DNA from: Neoscytalidium dimidiatum
Taxonomy: Eukaryota > Ascomycota > Dothideomycetes > Botryosphaeriales > Botryosphaeriaceae
Direction of reading: 5' to 3'
DNA length: 64,000 bases
Assembly (NCBI GenBank): GCA_037367355.1
Contig: CM074705.1
Location: 2,418,001-2,482,000 of the forward strand
The position numbers and the translations under genes are program-made. This document shows, one piece after another, positions 49,552 to 59,225 of this stretch. Below the pieces are notes generated by a model. That model was given only the letters and a program-made list of their open reading frames with translations. It made no database searches and had not been told where the DNA came from. Each line of letters starts with the position of its first letter. Positions within the stretch are counted from its first letter, which is position 1.

Positions 49552-50570
49552 CTATTCGCGCCAGTACCAGCCCTCTCCGTCGGGGTGCATGTAGCCACAG
49601 AGCGTCCGACTGGCTAGGATGCGCCTCGGCCCTTCACCCTCAGCTGCGGCATTCTTTCCCGGTTTCTTGTGATGGTCCGTCAGGTGTACTAGGTCCAGCG
49701 CCGCGTTCTCCCTGCCTTTTTCCTTATCAACGGCCTCGATCCAGTGCCCCATTTCGTTACAAACGCGCCTGGTGATCTTGCGCTTCGTTTGGGCTTGCTC
49801 TGCCGACCACGCTGGGAGATGAGAGTCGTGAAACTTGCAGATCTCGATCATAACGCTCTTGAGATTCTTAGTTCCAATCAGGGCGTTAAAAGCGGGGCAG
49901 ATCCAGCCGCGTGAAGCGCCTCGACAACCGGACAAGTATCTGTTCTTCCCGAGGGTAATGGACTCGATCCAACACTTTGTGGTTGATGATAGTGGCCATA
50001 GGAAGTGGTACATGGCCCGTGGATCGCTGAACGAGAATTCGTTCTTGTACAGGACAGGACCAGCTTCCGCGTACATGGACTTGTTGACCAAGAGCAGGTT
50101 CACATTAAGGCTAGGCCAATTTCCATACCAGAGAGTTGCCCCTCTCTGGTAATCTGCGGCTTTGAGGAAGATGGGGTACTTTCGGCTGAGGCAGAGTCCG
50201 TAGATCATGTTTCGGAGCTCTGCAGGTAGATCGGTGAAGCGGAAGATACTTCGTTTGTTCTTGCGCTTGTTGTCAATCTTCTTTTGTCCATTGCCGTTCT
50301 TTGGTTCCAGCACTTTCTGTATAACATCAGTGGGTAAGATCCCAGCGAAATGAATAAAAAGGAAGTGAGCTGAGACTGTACCTTAATGGCATCGGGTTGG
50401 AAGTCCTCATCGCTGCAGTTGTCGAGATCTTCCTCAGTTGCGGTGGAGGCGTTAACAAGGGCCTTCTCGTTGCACTCGCCGAGAACTGCATCAAGATCCT
50501 CGTCGTCGGGCTCCGTGTACTTAATGCGAGGAAGCTTCCGCAACCTCTCGCCGCTGCGGGTATCGCTCAT
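49552..50570 (-). CDS. Tandem paralogue A: RLR-motif/acidic/LPxELRN-domain protein
   Basis: Exons 50570..50382 and 50316..49552 (317 aa), one 65-nt intron with donor GTACAG. N-terminus MSDTRSGERLRKLPRIKYTE carries the motif shared in this array, followed by an acidic stretch (DDEDLDAV, TEEDLDNCSDEDF) and a Lys-rich linker. Exon 2 opens with FRFTDLPAELRNMIYGLCLS, the F-box-like/2EXR-like start used by many Dothideomycete proteins, then VNLLLVNKSMYAEAGPVLY, AMYHFLWPLS and FNALIGTKNLKSVMIEI. No catalytic motif. Likely nuclear or cytosolic by its basic and acidic segments, which is inference. First of six same-strand relatives (A-F). Confidence 0.75.
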
Positions 50571-51240
50571 TGCGAAGACTGCGGCGCAAAACAGCCGTGC
50601 TTGAATCCGCGGCGTGCTGTCGATGAGTTTGTTGTGGTGAGGCCGAGAAAATGGTAGTCGAAGGGCAGGTATGAACATACGCGGTGAAACTAACCCCGAT
50701 TAGGCAACCGCCAGGGAAAGTCAGATGTGCTAACACCGACCACGTGTGGCAGCACGGGCTCCATATTTTAGGCTCAGACTTAAGGTGAAGAGGAGAGACG
50801 CTATGCATTGGAAGAAGCTGCAACTTAATCGTGCCATCTTCTGAAGAAATGCACTGTCGCTGAGTACGATATCGTCCGCGCTCGCGAGACAGAACACCAC
50901 GGTGCACATTGATGCCTCGCATTCGCTATCTACTTTTGCTACTACCCTCTTAATCCCATGACCACCACCCTGAAGAAGTAGATGTTCGCCTTCGCCACAT
51001 GTGTGAACGGGGGTACGAGACGGTGATCTGCAGCGAATGGGCGAAAGGATGACGGGCCGTCAGCTATCGAAAAATAAAACCTCATCCATTCCTGCCTGAC
51101 TGCACTTCATATCTCGTATGAAAGACTGTAGCCTCTCAATTTTACGCTGACCCAGGCATGAATGGTCTGCAAGCGCGATCGGGCCGTTCTTCTCATGTTG
51201 CACCATTTTTACCCACTTATGAGCCTCAAGGCTCGAAGCT
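50571..51240. other. Spacer between paralogues A and B
   Basis: No gene recognised; promoter of A and 3' flank of B. Confidence 0.4.
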
Positions 51241-51936
51241 TCAGCAATCAGGGCATTGCTCTTTGATCCACAGGTAGGAAGTAGATACCGGTGTGGAAAC
51301 GCTGTAAATGGTGCGTTCCCAGGAACGTGCAGACGTCTGCAGAGCGGATTCCAAGCATCCGAACATAATGTTCAAGGGCGCTTTGCTGCGAGACGCCGTC
51401 GTAAACGTTACCCTCTTGATGCAGCTTTTGGCCTCAGGTGACAGCCGGTCAAGGAACAAGGACATCGCCCTGGCGGAGTAGAACTCGAACTCGTTTTCGT
51501 ATAGCATGGATCTCGCTTCGGCGTAAGTCGCCCTGTTGAGAAGGAGTAGGCGTGTGAGGATCCTGCGCCGTTGATTGTGGCCAAGGTCCCATGGCCACTG
51601 GCTCTTCTCTTTGATGGCGTATGAACCACGGTCAAGCGCCCCCTCGATGCTGATTGGTTCCCCCGTGGTCAGACACAGACCGTAGATCTTGTTGCGGAGC
51701 TCCGCGGGAAGCTCGGCCCAAGGGAAGATATCGCTCTTGTCTAGCTCTTGGATTTGCTGTAGAGGTTGTTGCTTGTTCTTGGATGATATTGTCTGGGAGG
51801 AGTTAGCATGCCGGAAAACGAGCAATCCCGGCTCACAAACTCTTGGAGCTTCGTCCTCTCCACCAAGGTTTTCATCATCCATCGCTCCGTATGTCAAGCG
51901 ACACCTTTCGAGCCGTTCCTCCAGGTCGACACTCAT
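51241..51936 (-). CDS. Tandem paralogue B: C-terminally shortened copy
   Basis: Probable exons 51936..51841 and 51792..51241 (215 aa), with a 48-nt intron (GTTTGT, branch GCTAAC, acceptor CCCAG) that is a multiple of three and so could also be read through. N-terminus has a weakened array motif (RLERCRLTYGAMDDENLG aligns with RLRKLPRIKYTEPDDEDLD of A). The domain start DIFPWAELPAELRNKIYGLC and LLLLNRATYAEARSMLYENE are intact, up to SCIKRVTF. After that the sequence no longer resembles A, C, D, E or F: the ALIGTxNL block and the last 100 residues are lost. Possibly a degenerating copy. Confidence 0.6.
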   Translation of the reverse strand: MSVDLEERLERCRLTYGAMDDENLGGEDEAPRVCEPGLLVFRHANSSQTISSKNKQQPLQQIQELDKSDIFPWAELPAELRNKIYGLCLTTGEPISIEGALDRGSYAIKEKSQWPWDLGHNQRRRILTRLLLLNRATYAEARSMLYENEFEFYSARAMSLFLDRLSPEAKSCIKRVTFTTASRSKAPLNIMFGCLESALQTSARSWERTIYSVSTPVSTSYLWIKEQCPDC

Positions 51937-52206
51937 GGCGGTTACAGCGGGACGAGTTGGCGTTGTGTGCGGTTGGGCGGCGAAGGAAACGGTAGGTGCA
52001 GCATGGGCCTCGTCGATGAAACAAATTGGTAGACGAACCAGAATACGCAGTGACGCTGGCCTTCAGTTGAAAGCCAGGCGCGAAATTTAGTCACCGCGAC
52101 AGCCGTGCGCCAGTTTCGAGAAGGCCAAATTGCATACGATCAACAGGTCAGCGAGATGGCCGCTGGCTAGAAAGCTGCTCGGCGTGATACTTTGCCGGAG
52201 CCTCGG

Positions 52207-52247
52207 CCGCCGCTAAATCGCCGCTAAATCGCCGCCAAATCGCCGCC
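52207..52247. repeat. 11-nt tandem repeat, about 3.6 copies
   Basis: Unit CGCCGCTAAAT repeated, one copy with a C for T change. Lies upstream of paralogue B. Confidence 0.75.
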
Positions 52248-52432
52248 TATGTGACACAAACAGCTACAGTCCTGCCGGGTAGCTCATCGGGTTGCGGATA
52301 GAATCGCACAGGGAGCTCGAAACTCTCTCTCCCTCTCCCTTTCAAACGTCAAAGAACTCGATGCCTCGTTTTACAAGAAGATCGGATACCGTTGTTGGCT
52401 TCCCCCGCGCGCTGCAGGCGGTGTTCACCCTG

Positions 52433-52868
52433 TGTAACGGACGGCCTCTACCTCCAAGGGTCCAACACCTCAGAAGGAGAAAACTAGTCACGGGGTTTTC
52501 CTTGAGTGGGTACAAGAAGAGAGAGAGAGAGCAAGTGATGACTGAGGACTACGTGCGAAGGCCTGTTACCAATAGAGTCCAAATTCTATTGCTGAAGTGA
52601 ATTCAGAAAGTTGACCACGAGGGTCGAGGCTATCTAGAGAGTGTGGTTTATATACAAGTAGGAAAGTATCAGTCTGGTATACTGCTGTCGAGAGCCCAGC
52701 TCTGGAGGGCTCGAGGTGAGCTGGCGTGAGCCCGGCTCATAAGGGCTCGGTGAGTTCGTTCTCGGGTACTCACGTGTTGCATCACGTGGCTACTTCTTTT
52801 CTTAAGGAATCCCCGCAGAACGTCCCTTCCTTCCTAATTCTCTATATTGTGGAGGCTGCGCCGTAACA
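52433..52868. mobile_element. Solo LTR of a retrotransposon (436 bp)
   Basis: Begins TGTAACGG and ends CCGTAACA, so it has TG...CA ends and 7 of 8 matching inverted terminal bases. It is flanked on both sides by the perfect 5-bp duplication CCCTG (52428-52432 and 52869-52873), the mark of integrase-mediated insertion. A TATA-like segment (TTTATATACAAG) near 52650 fits an LTR promoter. No internal retrotransposon sequence is present, so it is what remains after LTR-LTR recombination. The family cannot be named from one LTR. Confidence 0.72.
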
Positions 52869-53203
52869 CCCTGCTGCTACCGCTTGATTATATGTGAATA
52901 AGTTCTGAAAGAAGCAGGATACCCTGTCCAACCAATGCGTATAGAAATGCAAAGATGTTTGGATCTGGAATTCTCTATGAACACTAACACGCTTGTTTTT
53001 TTTATTCTTTTTTTTTTAAAAAAAAAAAAGAAAGGAGAAAAGGAAATCTCGTTGAGCCTTCCGCTCGTATTTTCCGTCAGATCGAGCAAATTTGGGGTTG
53101 GAAAGAGAGCAAATGTTCCCCAGGTCAATCGTTTTTTGTCGAAGAAAACTCTGTTCTGCTTAGTGGTGTCGAGGACAGAAGATGGCAGCCTGGTCGCCTC
53201 GCC

Positions 53204-54280
53204 CTAGGTCTTCAGGCCGGCGGCCATCGCTTCTCGCTGATCGAGATCGGAAAGCGCACGCGAGATGTGCGCCCTCATCTCCTCATGAATCTCCTCTATC
53301 GCCGCCTCTCTGTCAGGCCAGTCCGGATCGGTCGAATCATTGATGGAGATAAGCCTGATTCCCGCTTCCATGTCTCCGGCTTCTCGTCCCACGGCTCTGA
53401 ACCACGGGGCCGCGACGTTAAGAATGAAGCGGGCAAACAAGCTCCATATCGAAAAGAATACGCCATCCCACTCGGACAGTTTAGTCTCAACGTGCCAGAT
53501 ATTCAATTCAAGCTCCTTGAGGTTCGTCGGCCCGATAAGAGGCTTGAAAGGCAGTGCAAGGACACGGAAATTGCGGGCAACGTAGCTAGCGTCGCTGCTC
53601 CAGAACCCCGGATCGAAGTACCAAGAACTCAGCGAAATCCTTTCAATGTATGCTTTCGATGATGGAGAAGTCGATTTCATAAATAAGTACATGGACCCTG
53701 GGTCTCGGAAGTTAAACTTGTTCTGGTAGAGCAGAGGACGCCCCTCGCTGAATGTTGACTTGTTGATCAGGAGGATTTTTGGAATCAGCCCCTGGCTGCG
53801 TACCCAAGGTTTCTTTCCTTGACAACATATGTATCGTCGGCGCACACGACCAGAGGTGAGAGCGATAGGGCTCCGTCGGACCAAGCATATTTCGTAGATA
53901 GCGTTGCGCAGCTCTGCGGGGAGCCCGGACCAGTTGAAAGTCTTGTTCTTGCGAGCTTTCTTGACATTCCGCCGAGAAGCTGGCCTCCTGCGCTTTCGTT
54001 TCTAGTGAGGTTTACCATTAGTTTGTGCAGAACAATTCGGTGCGAGATTGGGGGCACTGTGGGGTAAGTGCAGATAACAGACCTTGCGGCCTTTACGCTC
54101 GAACTCTTCGCCATCACCGCCATCAGGGTCCTGAGCGTCACTGTACTTGACATCGTCCGCGTTGCCTTGGTTCATTCCGCCCTCGAAATCCTTATGTTCG
54201 TTGTTGATGTGAAGTTGCGGCTCGACATGTGCGATGCGCCGCTTGTTGCACCGTTTGCGCTTGCTGTGACCCTCGCTCAT
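53204..54280 (-). CDS. Tandem paralogue C: LPxELRN-domain protein
   Basis: Exons 54280..54083 and 54001..53204 (331 aa), 81-nt intron (GTCTGT to CACTAG). The N-terminus (MSEGHSKRKRCNKRRIAHVE) has the basic half of the array motif but not the RLR part, followed by an acidic region (DAQDPDGGDGEEFE). Exon 2 begins with a very basic linker (KRKRRRPASRRNVKKARK), a likely nuclear localisation signal, then FNWSGLPAELRNAIYEICL, KILLINKSTFSEGRPLLYQN and LIGPTNLKELELNIWHVE. Function unknown. Confidence 0.72.
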
Positions 54281-54961
54281 GACTGTGAACAGCAGACGCT
54301 TGATCGGCTGCAGACCTTTGAGCGATGGTGGTTGTTGATGTTCTGTACAGCTCTGAGCTCGGAGTCAGAAGGCCCTGTAACATATAGGATCTGTTTTCAA
54401 GAGCTAAGCCAAACGAGGCAGGCATGTCTCAGCAGGGTAGCCGAGGCGGGGCCTAGTGTCCTTGCGCATCCTTCACATACGTAGCTTACACTCACATACC
54501 TAGCTCACGTGCATATATTAGCTCATGTTCAGATACATAGGTCTGACACATATGCAAACAAATACTCAGCCTACATCCGCTAAGTTGACAATCATTACGA
54601 TTCGCACAGCACTAAAATTTTTATCAAACGACGAGACAATGCAGCATTGTGAATGAGTTGGAGATAAGCACAAATATGTTCTTGCGAGATGAAATGTCTG
54701 CGGGGGAATACGGGCCACGAATTTTATTCTGGTCCTTGAAGCCACGTGTGTGGTATTCCCGAAGCAATGAGACTGCTGTATTGAGGAATGATGTTGAAAA
54801 GTCGCCCAGAATTTTCCTGCCGCAAATATTTCCCAGTCCATGTCGATGTAGAAACCCTAGCGCCTCAAGAGTCGGAAAGCACTCGTGCATGTCGGATGGT
54901 CGCTTGCGCTTCCATCATCTGCACCATCTACTAATATCGCAAGCCTTTCCTCGCGGGAAGC
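54281..54961. other. Spacer between paralogues C and D
   Basis: Includes ACATAC/AGCTCAC-type short direct repeats near 54475-54560. No gene seen. Confidence 0.4.
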
Positions 54962-55964
54962 TCAACCAAGTTTTTCCCTTATTCCAGCTTGCAGTTGGGA
55001 GCAAATCTCGTCGGCTGCTGGCACTGGCTTGCTTCCCCAGTCAAAGGGATCTCCAGGGTAATAAGCATTGTAAACATTACACCGGAAGTCAATCAGACTC
55101 AAAGCAGCCAGCGTGTCGCCCTTCTCCCGTCCAACTGCCTCAATCCACATATAAAGTTCCCGGAAAACCCGCGGAATCACCCGCTTCATGTCGTACCCAG
55201 GGCGAATGCCGATGTGGATAGTCATGTTGGTCAAGCTCTTCGTGCCGATCAGGGTGCCGAAAGTGGGCATGAGATTGGAGCAACCAGCGCCCGGCTCGCC
55301 GCCAAAATACCTGCGCATGTTGTCGTCAAGCAGCTCCAAACTCGTGATTCTTGCCTTCGTTGTAGGGGAGACGGTCGACAGGAACATCCACATCGCGTGG
55401 GTGTTTCGGAATTTGAAGTGGTTCTTGTAGAGAATTGGACAGCCTTCGTGATAAACTTGCTTGTTGACGAAAAGGATGTTGGTCTTTAGCAGAATCCTGG
55501 CGATAGGGGGCCAAAGTTCCATGCGAAGAATGCGTCTTCCGTTCTGGCTGACGGCCTGGAGGGTGATACCTTCCTTCACGGACAAGCAATTTTCATATAT
55601 CATATTACGCAGCTCTCCGGGAAGCTTTTGCCAGTGGAAGATCTGGTGCTTGTCCAGGCGTGCTAGGACTCTCGATTTGCCTCTATTCATCCTCTTGGTC
55701 TTGGGTTTTGTTGCGGTCTGCACGAATGTCAATTCCGAAACAGAACAAAAACGCAATTCTGATAGCTGAGAGCAGGATCGTTGATCGTACCTTGCCGAAG
55801 TCACTGTAGTCGCTATCATCATCATTTTCCCTCACTGCTTTAGTCAAGTTGCCATTGTGAGGATCATTGTCACCGCCGAAAACTTTGCTGCCGTCGTCAT
55901 CTTCAGGCTCCGCGTACGAAATACGAGGCGTCTCGCGGAGGCGCACACTGCGGCGTGCCGCCAT
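54962..55964 (-). CDS. Tandem paralogue D: RLR-motif/acidic/LPxELRN-domain protein
   Basis: Exons 55964..55791 and 55717..54962 (309 aa), 73-nt intron (GTACGA to GTGCAG). N-terminus MAARRSVRLRETPRISYAEP is the clearest form of the motif, then acidic EDDDGSKV and ENDDDSDYSDFG, and a basic linker. Domain block IFHWQKLPGELRNMIYENCL, then ILFVNKQVYHEGCPILYKNH, AMWMFLSTVSPTTKARI and FGTLIGTKSLTNMTIHI. Near the end WIEAVGREKGDTLAALSLID matches the WxEAVxREKG block of the siblings. Function unknown. Confidence 0.75.
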
Positions 55965-56477
55965 CGCGGCTGTTGCTGTGATTAAGGGCTGCTGATAACG
56001 GTAGGTGCCCAGGACTGGGTCATTGTTGGTTGAGGGAGAAAACAAGAGCGGTGAGATGATGGCGCGAGTACGTGGATGAAGTAATGGTTGCTCCGCGGCG
56101 CCGCGCAACCCCGATTTGGCCAATCACGTGCTAAGTATAGTGAGAATGCTCAGTCTATGCCTGGCATGTGAGATTTCAAAGAATTATTTTATCTGTTATG
56201 ATTCAAAGTCTTACAAAGGAAGGTGCACTTTCATAATCACGAATTTGTTCTCTTTGATTTGAGCTATGTGGGGGTCTACCTGCTGTCCTTTTCCGCTCTT
56301 GATCTGGCAAGCTCCACAACAAGAGAAGGGAAAAAAAGACAAATTGAGTTTCAGAACACGGTGAGCTATCTGATACCCTTGGACCTAATTTTTCAGTGTC
56401 AGTTCATGTCATGAGGCGCAGTCTCAAGGATGAGATTCTTTCTTGCCCTCTGAGACAACAAAGATTTGGCATGCCGT
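55965..56477. other. Spacer between paralogues D and E
   Basis: Promoter of D and 3' flank of E; no gene seen. Confidence 0.4.
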
Positions 56478-57542
56478 TTACTTCAGACGTTCAAGGAGTT
56501 CCTCGCGTAGCCGCCTAGTAGAAGAGGTAGATTCCCCAGCCTGGCTACTACCGGAACTGCCTTCGGAGTCGTCTTGGTAGAATGCGGGCCAGAAACCACG
56601 AATCCTCTCCCGAGGCCTGCTGGAAGGAATCTTCCTCACATCGATGAGGTCAACAGCCGCCTCCATGCTTCCCTTCATTCTCGCAGTGCCCTCCAGCCAC
56701 CAGTACGCGTATCCGTATATCTGTTTCTCAAAGCCGTACGGGTTATAGTTGATGCCGATGTGGAGGTGCTTGAGGTTCGTCGTGCCGATGAGCGCTGTGA
56801 AAGCCGGCAGAATGAAGGCCGACTTCTTGCTTCCCTTGTATCCTTCCCACTTCCTCTGAGAGAGCGTGATCTCCTGGACCCAGGCCTTCGGAACTGCGGA
56901 AAGGCTGCTGAGGAAGATGAACATGCTTATGGATTGGTCAAAGACAAAGTGCTGGCCGTAGAGGATGGGTCCGCCCTCGGCGTATGTGGCCTTGTTCACG
57001 AGAAGGAGGTTGGGGCTGAGACCAAGAGGCTTGTGAGTCTCGGAGATGTACGGGCGCACGCTGTTCCGGTTCTGGAGTTTGGAAGGACGTAGGATGATTT
57101 CCGTCTTGGAGGTCAAGCACAAGCTGTAAATGATGTTCCGGAGCTCGCCCGGCAGTTCGGCCCAGCGAAAGAACTTGCGTTTGTCGGCGCGCTTGGGCTT
57201 CTCTGGCGTCCACCTGTTCTTCTTTCGCTTCTGCGTCTTCGCCTTCTTCTTCTTCTGCTCAAAGATTAGAGTGACCATGGACGAGGTGAGGGAAGTACCA
57301 GGTGTAGAAGGGAATCATGCCTTCCGGCTGCTAAGGCTAAAGTCTTCATCAGAATCCGTGCTCAGAATGCTTTCATCATCACTGGAGGCACCTGCAGCTT
57401 TTTCGATAGGTGCTTTAGGTTGCTCGCGATCAGGTTGGTGAGGCTGCTCAGCTCCGGAGAGTTCTGCCTCGTCATCCGCCGGTTGCGCGTATGAGACACG
57501 AGGCCGCTTACGCAGCCTAGCGCTTTGGCGCCGCCCCGCCAT
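56478..57542 (-). CDS. Tandem paralogue E: RLR-motif/acidic/LPxELRN-domain protein
   Basis: Exons 57542..57321 and 57254..56478 (332 aa). The intron reads as GC-AG (AAG|GCATGA ... TTTGAGCAG, branch CTAAT); without it the first exon ends in a stop two codons later. N-terminus MAGRRQSARLRKRPRVSYAQ, acidic SSDDESILSTDSDEDF, then a Lys-rich linker (KKKKAKTQKRKKNRW). Domain FFRWAELPGELRNIIYSLCL, NLLLVNKATYAEGGPILYGQ, PAFTALIGTTNLKHLHIGI. A Ser-rich C-terminal tail ends RRLREELLERLK. Closest to F in sequence. Confidence 0.74.
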
Positions 57543-58021
57543 TGCAGACCTGTGGAAAGATGCAGATGTTTGAAGTGAGGGCGTAGGAGAGGGCGACTGT
57601 GACGCAGGGTGTCGGGGTTGCGAGCGAGGTAGAGAGGTGCGGAGGCAGGAAAAGCAGGAACAAGCGAGCCGTCCGCCCAGCAGCGCAATGACCAGACTCA
57701 CCAAAGCAAGCAACAGCGCGGGTCTGTGTGGTAATTATGCGGATATGAATGTGCAAATGACGTAATAACATCCATGTCTGGACGACTGTTTCGACTCTCC
57801 GCTGTGCTCACGTTTAGATGTTCGCAACTTGAAGGGAAACAATAGAGTCCGTGAGAAAAGAGGATGCTCATTGACCAGTCCATTAACGAACTACCTACTC
57901 AGTTGAAGGGGGGCTTATTGGGCCTCCTTCAGCGAATTTAGGCAATATTCGCTTGTAGAGGCCAACCGAGCCAAGCCTAACACATCATCGCAATCGCAAG
58001 AGCCTGGTCGAGATACCTTGC
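57543..58021. other. Spacer between paralogues E and F
   Basis: No gene seen. Confidence 0.4.
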
Positions 58022-59046
58022 CTATTCCAGATAGTGCACCAGAAGCAACATGTGCAGATATGTAGTTGAAGAATAGTAGTAGGTCGCTTCAGCATTGAGC
58101 ACAATACCGCCGAAGTCAGCGTTGCCAAACAAGCCATCCACCGGGTCGGGGTTGGGTGGCTCCTGGACACGGATGAGCTCAACAGCCTTCTGCTTGCTAC
58201 GCTTCTCCCGCGCAACTGCCTCAAACCAAAAGTGAGCTGAGCCGAAAAGCTGCCTCGCAAACTCCATGTGACTAACGGGCTGGTCCTGGATCATGAAATC
58301 GAGCTGGAGACGTTCAAGATTGGTCGTGCCAATGAGCGAGGTAAACGCAGGTAGAAGAAAGGCTGAACTCTTGTTCCTCGGCTGGTTCTCCCAAGTCTTC
58401 AAGGTCATGATCCGGATCCACGATTTCGGGGTCGCCGACAGGCCTGCAAGGAAGACGTACATCGCGGGGCACCGTCCAAAGACGAAATTTCGGCTGTAAA
58501 GGAGGGGACCGCCTTCGATGTACGTAGCTTTGTTGACTAGCAGGAGATTTGGGTTGAGACCGCGCTGCACAGTGGGATATACAATGTTCCTCCCCTTCTT
58601 CTTGGAGCAGTTGAGCTGCATAGGGACTTCAGGCTCGAGGCAATAGCTGTAGACCATGTTGCGGATCTCACCGGGCATGTCTGCCCACTGGAGGGTCTTG
58701 CGCTTGTTGATGTCCTTGGAGCGACTGCGCCTGGCTCTCTTCTTCTACGATATTCATTAGTGACAATGTGGATGAACTTCGCCGCAGAAGATCTCCTGGA
58801 GTGTTAGGGATGCACCTTGCGGCCACTACTGTGGGCTTCCTGGTCTAGGTCGCTGTCGCTGTCGCTGTGGTCATCGCTGTGGTCGTCGCTGTCGCTGTCA
58901 ACGCTTGCGCCACTGGCAACATGGGCGCCGTCTGTCTCGGTGATTTTGTCTGGGCACATGTCGTCGTCAAGGTCGCTGTTCTCAGGCGGCGCATAATATA
59001 CGGGGGGCCGCTTGCGGAGCCTGGCGCTGCGGCGCGTGCCGGCCAT
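58022..59046 (-). CDS. Tandem paralogue F: RLR-motif/acidic/LPxELRN-domain protein
   Basis: Exons 59046..58816 and 58738..58022 (315 aa). Donor GTGCAT follows SSGRK; frame requires the acceptor AAAG at 58739 although a closer GTAG lies at 58746-58749, so this junction is the least certain of the family. N-terminus MAGTRRSARLRKRPPVYYAP, then a strongly acidic repeat (DSDSDDHSDDHSDSDSDLD) coded by a CGCTGT-rich tract, then a basic linker. Domain LQWADMPGEIRNMVYSYCL, NLLLVNKATYIEGGPLLYSR, PAFTSLIGTTNLERLQLDF, WFEAVAREKRSKQKAVELI. Function unknown. Confidence 0.7.
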
Positions 59047-59225
59047 GACAACGATCTGAGTGCGCGGTTGGGTGCAGTAGTGAGGTGGAGAGGACATGCA
59101 GCAACGCGTAGGGAAAACAGCGCGGAAAGGCGCAAGCCCGGCCGCGAAGACGCTAACCCAAATAAGGTAACCTCATGTTTCAAAGACAAACGACAGGTCA
59201 ACATCTACGATTCTACATTAACAAG

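Larger units (their letters stand above)
51937..53203. other. Spacer between paralogues B and C, holding a solo LTR
   Basis: Contains an 11-nt tandem repeat, a solo LTR (annotated separately) and, at about 53005-53030, a T-run directly followed by an A-run, a perfect AT hairpin. No gene seen. Confidence 0.5.

Noticed and set aside
53005..53030. T-run followed by A-run as a possible terminator or transposon end
   Set aside because: A simple AT hairpin without target duplication; lies outside the LTR and has no defined role in a eukaryotic genome.
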